From Zantedeschia hybrid cultivar (taxonomy: Eukaryota; Streptophyta; Magnoliopsida; Alismatales; Araceae), in contig JARZZO010000012.1 of NCBI GenBank assembly GCA_030544215.1, positions 42,323,194 through 42,387,193 of the forward strand: DNA of 64,000 nt. Reading direction: 5' to 3'. The translations under genes were made by a program, and so were the position numbers. Below the pieces are notes generated by a model. The model did no database searches. It saw only the letters and a list, made by a program, of their open reading frames with translations, and was not told the DNA's origin. Each line of letters starts with the position of its first letter. Within the stretch, counting starts at the first letter, position 1. This document shows positions 11,791 to 22,954 of this stretch, piece after piece.

Positions 11791-13041
11791 TTGTTCTATT
11801 TTTCGATACAAGACTAATCTAGTTCATTCCTGCTTCAGCCCTCAGACATAGTGGTGGCTCCACGCCGTGGTAGCTCCACACCGTGGCATTACGTATTGTC
11901 GTCCCACGGGTAGCCCTCTCCTACATGTAGCCCTTTCCTCCTACCTGGCTCATAACCGGGTCACACTATAAATGGCCTTGTAACACAAGTATTTTCATAA
12001 TGTCGTGACTTTCAACCCAATTTAGCTAAATTCAACCCCTATTAAATGAAATGAATTTAAGATTGAAATTACTACTCATCATACAAATTGGAATTTATGA
12101 GAAATAGTCAACATTAACATCAAACAAATAGTAAACTTATCAGTCATGAACATGACATGGACACCTAATGCATGAAAAGATTCCAATCATCTTCATCAAA
12201 ACTCATCTGACGAAATAAAAGATCCCTCATCCATTCCACCAAGTCTAACTCTATATGAGTGGACAATGGTACATGCAGCTGCCTCTAGATGTATCTCACC
12301 AATTGAACAAAGGATAGAGTGTACAACAATATATGGGATGTGAAACTCCAAAAGAAAAAGAAGAGGCTCTCGTTATAGTCACAATTTTCACCCTACACCT
12401 CCCATTGACAAAGATGAAGATGGTTGACTAGAAAACATACATGGTCTAGTGGAAGGATATATGTGCACTGTGTTCTATCCTTGCCCCTAGTTTAAGAGAC
12501 TCTAAAACTGTACATATATAATGTCGGTACCAACGGACATAGGATGCTAACTCTGCATACTCCCATGAGATGCCCTATAAAATGGGGGATCCCACTAAGA
12601 AGTTTGTCCATAATGAAGACAATGAAACTGCCAATCTCTTGGAGCTGAAAGATATGCATCAACTCTATTCAATGAATGAGAAGTGATGTAATGATTTTGT
12701 AAAAGTAGAATGTAATGATTTTCTCATATACTGTGTACTTGGTGGTTCCTACTGCTGCACCCCCATTCTGATGGCGCTATGAAGGAAATTTTCATGGATA
12801 ATAATTTGAGAGAAAAGAAAACTCCTGAGTTCAAAGCAGGGTGTGACAGTAAATGTGAGAGTGGCCCTTTGTTAACTTTTCTTGATCAAAAAATAGTCAC
12901 CAACATTAGAAAGACCATTTTGAATCATCTCTTTTGGAAATGTTTAAATAATGAAAGGAATCACTGAAGTGCAGACTCTGTATCAAGGTAGGACAATGTG
13001 AAAGAAAAAAAGGAAAAGGGTCATGCTGGAGTGGGTCATAC
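11791..13041. other. Intron sequence with no recognised gene
   Basis: This is AT-rich single-copy-looking sequence between the chromovirus remnant and the C2 exon. About 11820-12000 holds CCGTGG repeats, several short inverted motifs and CTATAAATGG (11966), which could be the edge of another LTR. A minus-strand open stretch at about 12190-12340 (about 50 codons) matches nothing I know. I searched both strands for the next CLB/SYT7 exon (expected to begin near a VFD.D..GQD motif) and did not see it. Confidence 0.5.
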
Positions 13042-13267
13042 CTCAAAGATAACAGACTGTGTTTCTTTGTCCTCAGCAATGAGCTCAAATGTTTCATTCC
13101 AAACAGGATTGAGGCTGTTGTCTATGACCTTTGTTTTAACCTTGAACAAAGGGCGAATATAGACAATAACATAAGGATCAGATTTACCAATCATTTCCAT
13201 ATTTTTCAATGCATTTGCTTTAACTATGGTGACCGAAAGCCTTCCTTGTGGTTTAAGCTCTAACTCA
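13042..13267 (-). CDS. SYT7: Host gene exon: first C2 domain of CLB/SYT7-like (NTMC2 type 4) lipid-binding protein
   Basis: 226 bp, reading one base plus 75 codons with no stop, from ELELKPQGRLSVTIVKAN to DKETQSVIFE. GKSDPYVIVYIRP, KTKVIDNSLNPVWNETFEL and AEDKETQ are the core strands and calcium-loop region of the first C2 domain of plant CLB/SYT7-type proteins. These combine an N-terminal membrane anchor, an SMP lipid-transfer domain and C2, and tether ER to plasma membrane. Acceptor: pyrimidine-rich CTTCTTGTTGACAG just before the exon. Donor: GAG|GTATGA. The first base completes the serine codon begun in the 37218-37303 exon (AG|T), giving an intron of 23,950 bp. The following exon is not in the window. 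Family certain; paralogue assignment probable. Confidence 0.92.
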
Positions 13268-13516
13268 CTGTCAACAAGAAGGAGAAATATGTCAACCCTA
13301 AACTTGATCAGTAATTTGCAAACAGTAAAAGCACATTATCAACAAGAAACAAAAATGAATAATGCAAAGAGTTTCAAGATACATAAAAATGTTGATTATG
13401 AAGGACAATGTCCACAGCCCAAATTGTCTTTGATGAACATTCACATGTTACTACACAAAAAACAGCTCTTGAAGCAGATATTCCTTTCCAAATAAGTTTC
13501 AAAAAAAAAAAAAATG

Positions 13517-13547
13517 CCCCCAATACTGGTCCGACCAGTATTGGGGG
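13517..13547. repeat. 31-bp near-perfect palindrome
   Basis: Arms of 15 bases (CCCCCAATACTGGTC and its exact complement) are separated by a single C, directly after an A-rich run (13501-13514). It lies 250 bp upstream of the C2 exon acceptor, inside the intron. It could form a hairpin in the pre-mRNA or DNA, or be a minimal fold-back element. No gene function is implied. Confidence 0.95.
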
Positions 13548-13879
13548 GAATGCACTATTGAACATCATTTCAATGGGCAATGCAACATGTAAGCACAAAA
13601 ATAAATAACTTTTAAAGTTGATGTCACCAAAATATATAAGAGAGTACAGACCAAAAAATGAATTGGCAGCATCTATGCTTCTTCACAGAAGAATCTGTCA
13701 ATTAACAAATTATGATAATTAATTTACATAAATGAAAGCACAATGATGTCTAGGGTAAATTGTATGCAGCATGCATCAATGTTCTTGATGAAACTGAGAA
13801 GAAAGAAAGGAGAAGCTGAACAGAGGCTGAGAGAACCCGTGGCTGGTGGCTTCAACAGTGCAGTCATGGCCCACCACTC
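13548..13879. other. Intron sequence, nothing recognised
   Basis: AT-rich sequence with no open frame or repeat structure that I can support. It ends where copia RNase H homology begins on the minus strand. Confidence 0.5.
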
Positions 13880-14510
13880 AACTGCTGTTTTACATTAGGT
13901 TTGGCCACTGATTACAAAAAGGACAGAAATGTCCCTGCTCAAATACACTGAACAACTTCTATACTCCTCAAGCAGAACATAGATATTAGTCATGCAAAGT
14001 TTGCATTGGGCAGCAGTAAACTGGTTTCTTGTCATCCCCTTGGTGAGAATGTCGGCTACTTGTACACCTGAAAGAACATCTGGCAAGCACAATTCCTGTG
14101 TCCAGTTTCTCTCAGATGAAGTGCAATCAATGTTGGACAGGTTTATTGGCAATATTAATTGCCTTCTTGTTGTCACAATACATGTCAATAAGTAGCTCAA
14201 CTTGGAACCCAATGCCCACAAACAGAATATTCGGCCACAATAACTTAGTGACTCCCTGGGCCATGATCCTGTATTCAGCATCCGCACAAGATCTAGCACA
14301 CAGTCTGCTTTTTACTTCTTCAAGTGACCAAGTTTCCTACAGTGCACGTACAACAACCTGTTGTTGGTGACCTATCATCACAAGATCCAGCCTAATCTGC
14401 ATCCAAGTATCCTCCAAGCCTCATGTGATCAGCCACTGAGAACAAGAAGTTCGACTGTGCCTTCAGGTTGGCAGTGCTCAGCTCACTCAGTTTTAGAAGG
14501 ATGCCTGGGT
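13880..14510 (-). pseudogene. Ty1/copia RNase H and 3' end, decayed
   Basis: Minus-strand frames read GYLDADWAGSCDDRSPTTG, CARSCADAEYRIMAQGV and MYCDNKKAINIANKPVQH. These are the three diagnostic blocks of copia RNase H (D, E and D regions). They are followed by REKLDTG and the C-terminal ADILTKG block (about 14040-14060), then the NIYVLLEEYRS end. Stops and frame changes occur after the VGNLV block and after VQH. No LTR is recognisable beside it. It differs from the copia copy at 31714-36862. Confidence 0.85.
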
Positions 14511-14514
14511 GAAC

Positions 14515-15190
14515 CACAGGCCATTAAGGGATAGATTTCCCAGGCTCTACAGTATTTCAGATTCAACAAACAAGATGATCAGTTTGTGGATTCAATCAGG
14601 ACAAACAGGTCATTGGGACACCAAATTCTACGGAAACCTGCACAAGCTGAGGTACTTATACTTCCTAGAACTTGATACAATATAACATCATACTTTGTGA
14701 CAACCTGGGTAAGAGATGAAAGAAGATGGAGATGAGACTAAGGGGGGAATTTCACTATCAACTCAGCTGCTAGAATGTTGTGCAAAAGGGGAAGAATTGG
14801 AAATTGAGTTAGACACATTTGGAATAAAAACGTGCTATCAAAATAAATATTTTTATGTGGAAGATAGAGTGGGTAAGGTCATCTACTTGTGACAGACTCA
14901 GATAGGCCAAGAAGGATAGTAAAGATAGAGTATTTTTGTGGACCTTTCCAGGGGAGTATGACGCATATCTTTCTTAAATGTGATGTTACTGACACTGTGT
15001 CGAAGATCTTACTTAGAGCTCTTCAAACCTGTTGGTCCCCAGTAGATGTTCTCAGGATGATTGTGGGGTGGGATAGATAGTGTCCTGTCAAGCAGGAGCT
15101 TAATGTAAGAATGATGACCCTACCAACTATGCTTTCAGCAACTAGGATAGAGGAATCAAAGAATCTTCAAGAATCCATCTGCAAAACCAC
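14515..15190 (+). pseudogene. L1-type LINE ORF2 fragment, RT C-terminus and zf-RVT domain
   Basis: The plus strand reads PLRDRFPRLYSIS, then QSGQTGHWDTKFYGNLH (the linker after the reverse transcriptase). Downstream is the zinc-binding reverse-transcriptase domain (zf-RVT), with SMTHIFLKCDVTDTVSKILL and LQTCWSPVDVLRMIVGW (14889-15080). It is truncated on both sides and carries frameshifts. It converges tail to tail on the minus-strand LINE at 15190. The two overlap in LINE coordinates (both contain the YSIS/YSIA linker), so they are separate copies and not one inverted element. Confidence 0.8.
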
Positions 15191-18100
15191 CCGATATCAT
15201 AAGCATCTATATTCATTTCCTGAATGACTGGAACTTTCGCTTTTCAGGGGTGAGCCTGAGAATCCTTGATTTTATCAAGATGGTATGAGTGGAAAAGATT
15301 TGTCTTCTAATTAGGAAACATGGTGTAAAGAAGCCGAACTCCGTGATTTCACCATCACCCAGGTCTATTGCCTTCCTAATTCCAATGGCTGCTGTCCTGT
15401 GGGCAATAGATGTAGTTGATTGTCTTCCCTTTATCCTCTGCAATGGAGTAGAGATTATGAAACTTGATTGCAAATGGAGTGTCTGAGCACCATCTGTCCT
15501 CCCAAAACTTGATTAAATTCCCATCTCCAAGTGAAAGTACTGTGGCTGGTCTCACAATGTCCACCAGCTTATTGATATTCCTCCAAATTGGCAACAATGA
15601 GGACCTATGTAGATGGCTCTAAAGACCACTTAGAAGCATCAGGGTAGGACTTGTTCCTGATGATATTAACCCATATTGCATTGTCATTACTTATATCTCC
15701 CATTCTCCACAGCCATTTGCATAACAAATCTTTGTTGAATACACTTATACTCGTGGCTGGTCAGACCCACTCCTCCTCTGCTGGTACAGACTTTATCCCA
15801 AGGAACAAGATGAAGACCGCCCTTCTCCCTTTTCCCACCTTCCCAGAAGAAAGAGCTCCTCACAGATTCAAGGATTCTTTCAACTGTTCTAGGTATTTTA
15901 AAAATAGAGAGGTGGAAAGTGGCCAAAGAGGAGAGAACAGATTTTGAGAGTATCCATTTTCCCCCAGCCGATAAGAATTTCGCTTTCCATCCTTGAAGTG
16001 TTTGAGCAAACTTTTTGGTAAGAGGATCCCAATCTCTAACCCTACTTTGCAAATCAGAGAGTGGGAGTCCCAAGTATCTAATAGGAAAATGAGCATGTTT
16101 ACAGTCCCACTCTGCTGCAATTTGTGTACTTTTATCCTGCCCCGTGTTGATGCCAATAACGTCTGATTTTTCAAAATTAATAGTGAGCCCAGTAACAGCC
16201 TCAACTAACAACAGAATTCTCTTAGTGTTTTTTAACATAAGCTCATTAGTGGACGAAAAGAGCAGACTAGCAACTGCAAATTGAAGGAGAGACAGTTGTG
16301 GTCCTTGCCTACTAGTGAGAAATCCATCAACCAATCCATGCAAAGCAGCTTTATCACATAGAGCGGTCAAGTTTTGACTGATCATGATGAAAATCAATGG
16401 AGAGATAGGGTCTCCCTGCCTCAATCCTTGGGAACTCCCAAACTAATTCACCATTCAATAGATTAGAAAACCTGGCCGTGGAGATACAACTCATCACCCA
16501 GCTGATCCACTTCCATCTGAAACCCATCATTATAAATGTATTTCGGATGCAATTCCAGCTCACTTTATCAAAGGCTTTCTCAATGTCCAGTTTTATGAGA
16601 ACCTCTTCTTTCTTACTACACTTCTGCGAGTGGATGGCTTCATAAGCAGCCAAAAAATTATCAAGAATGTATTCGAGAAGGCTGATTGATTGCTAGAAAT
16701 AACACTTTGCAATACCTTCTTCAGCCTATTTGCCAGGATTTTTGTAACAATCTTAACAGCCATTGAGCAAACTGATCGGCCTAAAGTCAGCCACTTTCTC
16801 TGTACCTTATTTTTTAGGTATGAGAACTATGAATGTAGAATTGAAACATTTGATGCTTTGAGGCCTCTGCTGGAATTCTACCATCACATTCGTGACGTCA
16901 TCTTTTATCACATCCCAAAAAAATTGATAAAATCCCATAGAGAATCCATCTGGGCCCAGGGATTGCATTCATAGTAAATACCGTCTCCTTAACCTCTTCT
17001 TCAAGAGAGTCGGCACATATCTCATCAGCTTGCAGGTCATCTATTTTCGGAATAATTCCTTCCTTCAAAGTAGGTCTCCATTGCTCATTCTCTGAGAACA
17101 ATTCTTTGTAATAAGAGATGAATGCAGTTTTGATTTCATTTTCTAATTCAATGAGCTGATCATTAGTCTTAATATGCTCAATATTAAGTGATCTCTTCTT
17201 GGCCCCTGCAACTCATGAAAAACATTGTGTTATTGTCTCTTTCTTTAACCCAATGCTCCTTAGCTCTTCTCCATTTGATTTCCTCCTGACAAAGCCAACC
17301 ATTATAGTCTTTCTTGAGATTGTGGAGCTGTAGGAATTCTTCATCTGAGAGGTCTTTAGAATAAGCTTTGAGCTAAAGTTTTTCCATCTTGTTTAAGAAT
17401 AAATTCCTGGTTGCAGCTGAAATCCCAAAATTCTGAGAACTCCAAGTCCTTAAACACTTTTTCACCCATTAGAGCTTCTTAGAAAAAGTCTCACAAGCAG
17501 ACTCACAACTTGGACCTTCCTTCCACCAATTAGTGACCATATTTTTGAACCCTTCATGAAGTTGCCAAGCTAACTCATATCTGAAGATTCTATGTTTGCT
17601 CCTGTCATCCACTGATTTAATGAGAAGGGGAATATGATCCGAGACTGATCTATTCAGCCCTTTGAGAGAGGATAATGGAAATTGTTTGATCCATTTAGTA
17701 GAGACCAGCACTCTATCAATCTTGGACTGTATAGAAAGCTTCTGCATGTTGGACCAGGTGAACTTCCTATTAGGTAGGTCCAATACTATGAGACCACACT
17801 CATTGATACAACTATTGAAATTCTCCGTGTCATTAGACCATTTTGTATTGTCAGATCTTTCCCATGGAAATTTAACAACATTAAAATCACCAAGAATGCA
17901 CCAACACTCCGTGAACAAAGAAGCCAATAGGAAGACTTCCTGAATGAAGTTGAGTCTTGAGCATTATTAGGCCCACAAACAGAAGTAATGACCCATGCCT
18001 TCCTGCTATTTCTAGCTGAAAAGCTGACTGAAAGGCTGAACTTGCCTCTATCACATATGCTGCCTTGAAATTTTCTGCCATTCCACATGATTATCCGACC

Positions 18101-18304
18101 ACCACTAGATCCTACTGCTGGAGAGAAAACCCATTCTGAGAATGCAGATCCATTGAGCGAACTAATAAATTGAGCATCAACATTGAACATTTTAGTTTCT
18201 TGAAGGCAAAAACAGTCAATTTTAGAGACTTTAGAACAGTATCTCACAGCCCTCTGTTTGAAATCCCCATTTAAGCCTCCGATATTCCACGAACAGATGT
18301 TCAT
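15190..18304 (-). pseudogene. L1-type LINE ORF2: endonuclease and reverse transcriptase, decayed
   Basis: Read from 18304 leftwards. The apurinic endonuclease begins MNICSWNIGGLNGDFKQRAV with FCLQETKM, then CILGDFNVVKF and DRVLVSTKWIKQFPLSSLKG. The linker follows (17101-16898, ENEQWRPTLKEGIIPKID). Reverse transcriptase blocks are LIKLDIEKAFDKVSWNCIR and MRQGDPISPLIFIM (16653-16354), then GKWILSKSVLSSLATFHLSIF and SFFWEGGKREKGGLHLVPWD, then the EDRWCSDTPF linker. The RT active site normally reads FADD; here it is FAVAS (about 16265-16285), so both catalytic aspartates are lost. Several frameshifts also occur. The 3' zf-RVT end and any poly-A tail are missing. Confidence 0.87.
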
Positions 18305-20520
18305 TTCAGCAACATTTTTCCCCCACGACCTTTTTATCCGTTAGTCCAATCTAGAAGTTCATTGTTTTGGACATAAGAGATTTCCCTCTTACCAATTTTC
18401 ACACCACCCTTCTGACCTTTAGCCTTAGAAGAGCTGTGGAAGGCATATGCTCTTCTTAACTTCTTAATAAGGCTGACGACAACATCTTCTCTAATCTCTA
18501 CCTTAGAAGGAGACTCCAATCTTCTGCCCAAATTGAACTATATCATCCGCCCAATTGTTGTGATTATCTGGAATAGCCATAGACAAAAGGGTTGTAATCA
18601 CTGGTACAATAGCTTTGGAGTTGTCAACATCATCAGAAATAGCAGCTGAATCTGAAAAGGAACCACTGTCCCGGAAAACTTGAGCATTGGGACTATAGGA
18701 TGGAATGCTCCAGGCGGAAGTAAGATTGGTTGGAACAGAGAGAAGAGAAGCCATCAGAACAAGATCAGTCTGTAGGTTCTTCCCTGGGCCCTCCGAAGGG
18801 GCAAGGGATGTAGAATGATGCTCATACTGAAACTAGGAAGCTTCACTAGTATCCTTCAAGGCGCCATGAAGCTCAAGGGACTCCACCGGATCTGGATCCT
18901 CTTCAGGGTGATGAGGCTCCACCCAGGAAGCTTATGTATGGGCCGTCATTCTCAGCAGAGCCCGAACTCGCAAGAACGAGAATGCATTAGGTTGCGTCGG
19001 GTGAAGATGAAAGCTTAGATAGCAACCCGTTGCCCATCTTGCCTAACCCAAATGACTTACCCGATAGCGACAAAAAAGCTAATACCCGTAATGGGGCAGT
19101 CCGAAACCCAGCACTATATATCTTCACCACTCGATATGAGTGGTTCAAAGCCTTGAAGCTGGCGAGCCGACACCGACGACCAATCCGAAACTGAGAGGCA
19201 CTGTTGCACTGAAGCCAGAGAAGCCCAGCCCAGGAGCAATGCTTCGAAAGCTGCACACTTGATCCTCTCCACAGTGCCGAGACCAGTTTTCGGGAGAAGA
19301 CCATCATTGCCTCAAGCCTCACCACTAGGTGGTTTCTTGTGCCTCCCAACTTTCGATTGTCTGCCTACTAACTTGCTTGGTTGGAATGAAGCCGAGTCTG
19401 ACTCGGGACCCATCTGAAGGTTCTTAAAAGAGCTTTCTCCAAAGCCCCTGATTTCGGTACAGAGACCTTCTCCGGAACCCCTATTTCCAATATAAAGACC
19501 TTCTCTGAAGCTCTAGAAGTAATGGCTTCATAAGGCAAGGATGAGTCCATGTTCTGCTTGTAGGACTTGTAGGCAGACACCACTTCAGCCCATGTCCAGT
19601 CAATCTGCTGAGCTTGATTATGGATACTCCTGGAACTGGGAGCAAGGCTTGATGAGGAGGAAGGTTGTTCAATTGAGCAGAAATAGCGACCCCCCACCCT
19701 GATTTTGAGCACCTCTGGGATGCATTCCTTCGAATCCACCTCCACCTGCAATCTAGCATACGAGAGCATCTTCATATGTAAGGTCCTCTCATCAATCCTA
19801 CAGAGCTTACCAAAGGAGTCGACAAGCGCCTAAAATGTGGCAACATTCTACACATGAAGTGGAATTCCCATAACCTAGCACGAGATAAGGGACCCCTCAA
19901 GGATAGGCTTCGTACCACTCTCAACTCTCCAAAAGAGAAGGAGATAAAAGTAAAACATCCTTTGAAGATGATTTGATGCAGAGACAGGGCCTCTCCCTTC
20001 CAACCAGGCAGAGAAGAGTGAACTAGGAACTCTCTCCCTGGAATTTCACAAATTTTCCAATTAAAGTTCCCTGGCCAAGTAGAAGATAGAGCCTCTCTAA
20101 TTATCAGCACAGGGGAGCTACCTCTAACCTCCTTAAGATTTCCGGGGAAGTTGATAGATAAAATAGACCCTCCTAGAGTGAGGCTTGCACTCCAGGAACC
20201 TCCTGAAACCATGGAATCTCTACAGTTGTTGCAGACTTATCAGTAACCTTATCAGCTTCAATGTTGGGCTTCATTGTGCCAAGGTAGGAGCCACTTCTGT
20301 GACCTTGCCTGTTGCACACAATGCATCTCACCTCATTCTTGCAGTCCTTAGCCCAGTGGCCTCTCTGAAGGCATCTGATACAAGCATCCACTCCAACAGG
20401 GAGCGTGGAGCTTCGCAGCCGACCCTTCTCCCCGAGCTTCTTCTCCAACTTCTTCCTTTTCCCCACCACCTGCATCAGGTCTTTTATTTGGGTTATGGGT
20501 ATTAAAGACATGTTCTTTGT
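18305..20520 (-). pseudogene. L1-type LINE ORF1 with zinc knuckles and RNA-binding fold, decayed
   Basis: On the minus strand from 20511, MSLIPITQIKDLMQ precedes a CX2CX4HX4C knuckle (CIRCLQRGHWAKDC) and a second knuckle whose last cysteine is tyrosine (CIVCNRQGHRSGSY). A region with YARLQVEVDSKECIPEVLK (19775-19720) and IDWTWAEVVSAYKSYKQ follows. The C-terminal part (18754-18334) ends in GVKIGKREISYVQNNE, the same tail as the LINE at 39484-39708. Several frame changes separate the blocks. In plant L1 elements ORF1 coats the RNA. Paralogues at 29150 and 30400 help define the frame. Confidence 0.78.
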
Positions 20521-21750
20521 TTGGTTGGCTTGCTACTTGTCAAAGGTTGAGGTGGTTTTAGGGCTTGAATGAGGCCAAGGGCAATTTGACCATTTGGACA
20601 ACTATTTAACAAAGTCCAGGTCCATAGGCTAGCTTGTTGGGCTTTAACAAATTGTATTCACATGCATCAAACATGGTGGACTTGGTCAAATCTGTGGTAA
20701 GTCCACTTAAGGATTTAACTCCAAGAGATGTGGGTCTTAAATGGATCCAATTGAATCCACTAAAGGATATGCTTTAAAGGATAAATGATAAGGATCATAT
20801 GTTTAAGAAGGTAATGGATCCTTGACGGTCCATTAAGAATCCTTAAGTCAATATCCTTCAAAGGATTTTTAGTCGGACCCACCCAAAGCCCACTAAGAGT
20901 CCATTAAAGATCCATTTACGGAAACTTAATGGGTTTGGAAAAAATGAAAGTCTGTTAAGAATCTGAAATCATTATAGGTTGGGATGAACCCAATAAAGAT
21001 CCAATAATAGGGATCCACAAACACTAAAACACATGTAATTCATGTCACAAATGGATCAAACATCAAAATTTTATTGATTCTAGGATAGATTACAACATGA
21101 ACCTTCAAGATATTGGAATCTTGAAGAGAAAAGAACTTGTCTTCAAGAGGGCATGCTCTTGATCCCAAGAGAGCCTTCATGAGAGGACTGCAAAAGTTCC
21201 ACCTTCTCAATGAGGGTTTTTATAGTAGGAGAATGGAGCTAGTAGGACTCTCCTCTTTCAATTTTTTGTTTTTTTGCCCAGTGAGGGGTCTTCCCTTTCT
21301 TTCTCTTTTTTCCACCTCCTCTGTCTAGCTATATTTTTATCCTTTTGATCTGGTGGTGGGTGAGAGAAGCATTGCTCTGTTCCTAGCTTACTGAAGAAGG
21401 AAGAGTCCTCGTTGGACTCTCTCTCTCTCTCTTTCTGCAGGAAAGATAGTACGGATGGACTCTTTCCCACCCTCGATCCTCTTGGATGCACACAAAAGAA
21501 ACACCCTCATAGGGGGTTCACTCTCTCCTAAGCCACCCCTTCTCCTTCTCCTCTTATTCTTTCTTCTTCTTGATCTCCTTCTTTTACTTCTTCTTTTGCT
21601 TTTGCTCCTGGGTGCTGGGCAACTGCTTGTGCTTCTGCTAATTTTGTTGTTGCATGGTGGTGTTGCCACTGTAGAAGAGAACCCTAAGGAGGATGAACAT
21701 CTTGGTGGTGTTGCCACTGTAGAAGAGAACCCTAAGGAGGATGAACATCT
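20521..21750. other. Unassigned repeat-like region with a 48-bp tandem duplication
   Basis: No coding region is supported. CTCTCT and poly-pyrimidine tracts occur at 21410-21440 and 21540-21610. An exact 48-bp unit is tandemly duplicated (21655-21702 and 21703-21750; start TGGTGGTGTTGCC, end GAACATCT), and the adjacent hAT inserted right after it. Because LINE-like ORF1/ORF2 sequence follows on the other side of that hAT (22955 onwards, same strand), this may be the 5' leader of that LINE; this is inference only. Confidence 0.4.
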
Positions 21751-21758
21751 GCCACCGC

Positions 21759-22112
21759 CTATGTTATCAAAGGCGCCCGAGGCGAACGCCTAGGCGATGA
21801 GGCGAGGTGAGGCGCTGGTATGGCGCCTCGCGTTCCCGCTTTTCGCCTAGGCGATCGTGGGAACCGCCTTGTTCGCCCAGGCATTCGCCTAGGCGCGCCT
21901 CGTCCGCCTTCGGCGCCTCAGCGAGCCCACGTTAGAAAAAAAGCGCAGCGGACTTCTCCGGTGACGACAGAAGCTCTAGCGGCGAGAAGAATCTTCGGCG
22001 GTAGCGGGCTACTTATCCGGCGACTTCTCCGGCGGCGGCGGCGGCAGATAAACCCTCTCTCAGCCTCACGCACACTCTGTCTCACTCCCTCTCACTGTCT
22101 CACACTCTCCGC

Positions 22113-22152
<40 letters not shown>

Positions 22153-22946
22153 CTCTGTCTCAATCTCACTCTCTCTTGGTCTCTCTCTCTCTCTCATGCA
22201 CACTGTATCACTGTCTCACTCTCTCCGCCTCTCTCTTGCTCTCTCTGTCTCACTCTCTCTCTCTCTCTCTCGCACACTGTCTCACTCTCACTCTCTTACT
22301 GTCTCACGCACACTCTCTGTCTGCCTCACTCTCTCTCAATCTCTCTGTCTCTCTCAATCTCTCGGGCTCTACTGTCTATCTCTCTCACTCTTTGTCTCTC
22401 TCACTCTCAAACTCTCAGTCTCCTCACTCTCTCTGTCTGCCTCACTTTCTATGTCTGCCCGACCCTCACTCTCCGTCTGCCTCACTCTCTATTTGGCTTA
22501 CTCTCAGACTCTCAGTCTCCTCACTCTCTTTGTCTGCCTCACTCTGTATGTCTGCCCGACCCTCACTCTCTGTTTGCCTCACTTATTTACCTTACATTTG
22601 CACAATTATATTGTGTTTGCTTAGCATTTCGTTGATAAATTTTCATTATGGTGGATTTAATTAGTAGCAAAATGTCCATGAATTTGTTGATTGCATCTTT
22701 GAATGATTAAAATTTATTTCAATTGATTTGAAATTATTTGGTTATATTTGATAATTTGAGTGAATGAATATGGCATTATATATGATTATATTTTTGTTTT
22801 TGACATTTTGTATAATAAGTAAGTTATAAATTTTTTTTTTTTTAAATGTCGCCTCAAATGCCTAGGCCATCGCCTAGGCGTTTGAGGCTGAGGGCCTGAG
22901 GCGACCCCCTGGTCGCCTCGGTCGCCTCTCGCCTCTGACTACATAG
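21759..22946. mobile_element. Non-autonomous hAT element with CGCCTAGGCG ends
   Basis: A perfect 8-bp duplication GCCACCGC flanks it (21751-21758; 22947-22954). The left end CTATGTTATCAAAGGCG and the inverted right end CTATGTAGTCAGAGGCG form terminal inverted repeats matching over most of 17 bases and continuing imperfectly into GAGGCG. Subterminal zones are packed with GCCTAGGCG palindromes, as expected for hAT transposase-binding regions. The interior has a pyrimidine-rich simple-sequence block (about 22050-22600) and an AT-rich tail. No transposase is encoded. Its ends differ from the 40121 hAT family, so it is a second family. Confidence 0.9.
22050..22600 (+). repeat. CT-rich simple and minisatellite-like sequence
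   Basis: Units built from CTCACTCTCT, CTGTCTCA and CTCTGTCTGCCTCA repeat throughout, with a longer unit duplicated (TATGTCTGCCCGACCCTCAC at about 22450 and 22548). All three frames stay open only because the repeat lacks stops; the Leu/Ser-rich ORFs here are artefacts. Confidence 0.9.
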
Positions 22947-22954
22947 GCCACCGC

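Noticed and set aside
14515..18304. One LINE whose 3' end was inverted in place or by twin priming
   Set aside because: The plus-strand fragment (14515-15190) and the minus-strand LINE both contain the same linker block (YSIS/YSIA region), so they are two different copies facing each other.
21455..21793. A 112-residue leucine-rich protein with a duplicated GGVATVEENPKEDEHL segment
   Set aside because: The leucine run comes from poly-pyrimidine sequence, the frame runs into the hAT end, and no homologue is recognised. Only the DNA duplication is reported.
21820..22664. Long Leu/Ser-rich proteins in three frames
   Set aside because: They are a by-product of a CT-rich simple-sequence block without stop codons inside a non-autonomous hAT.
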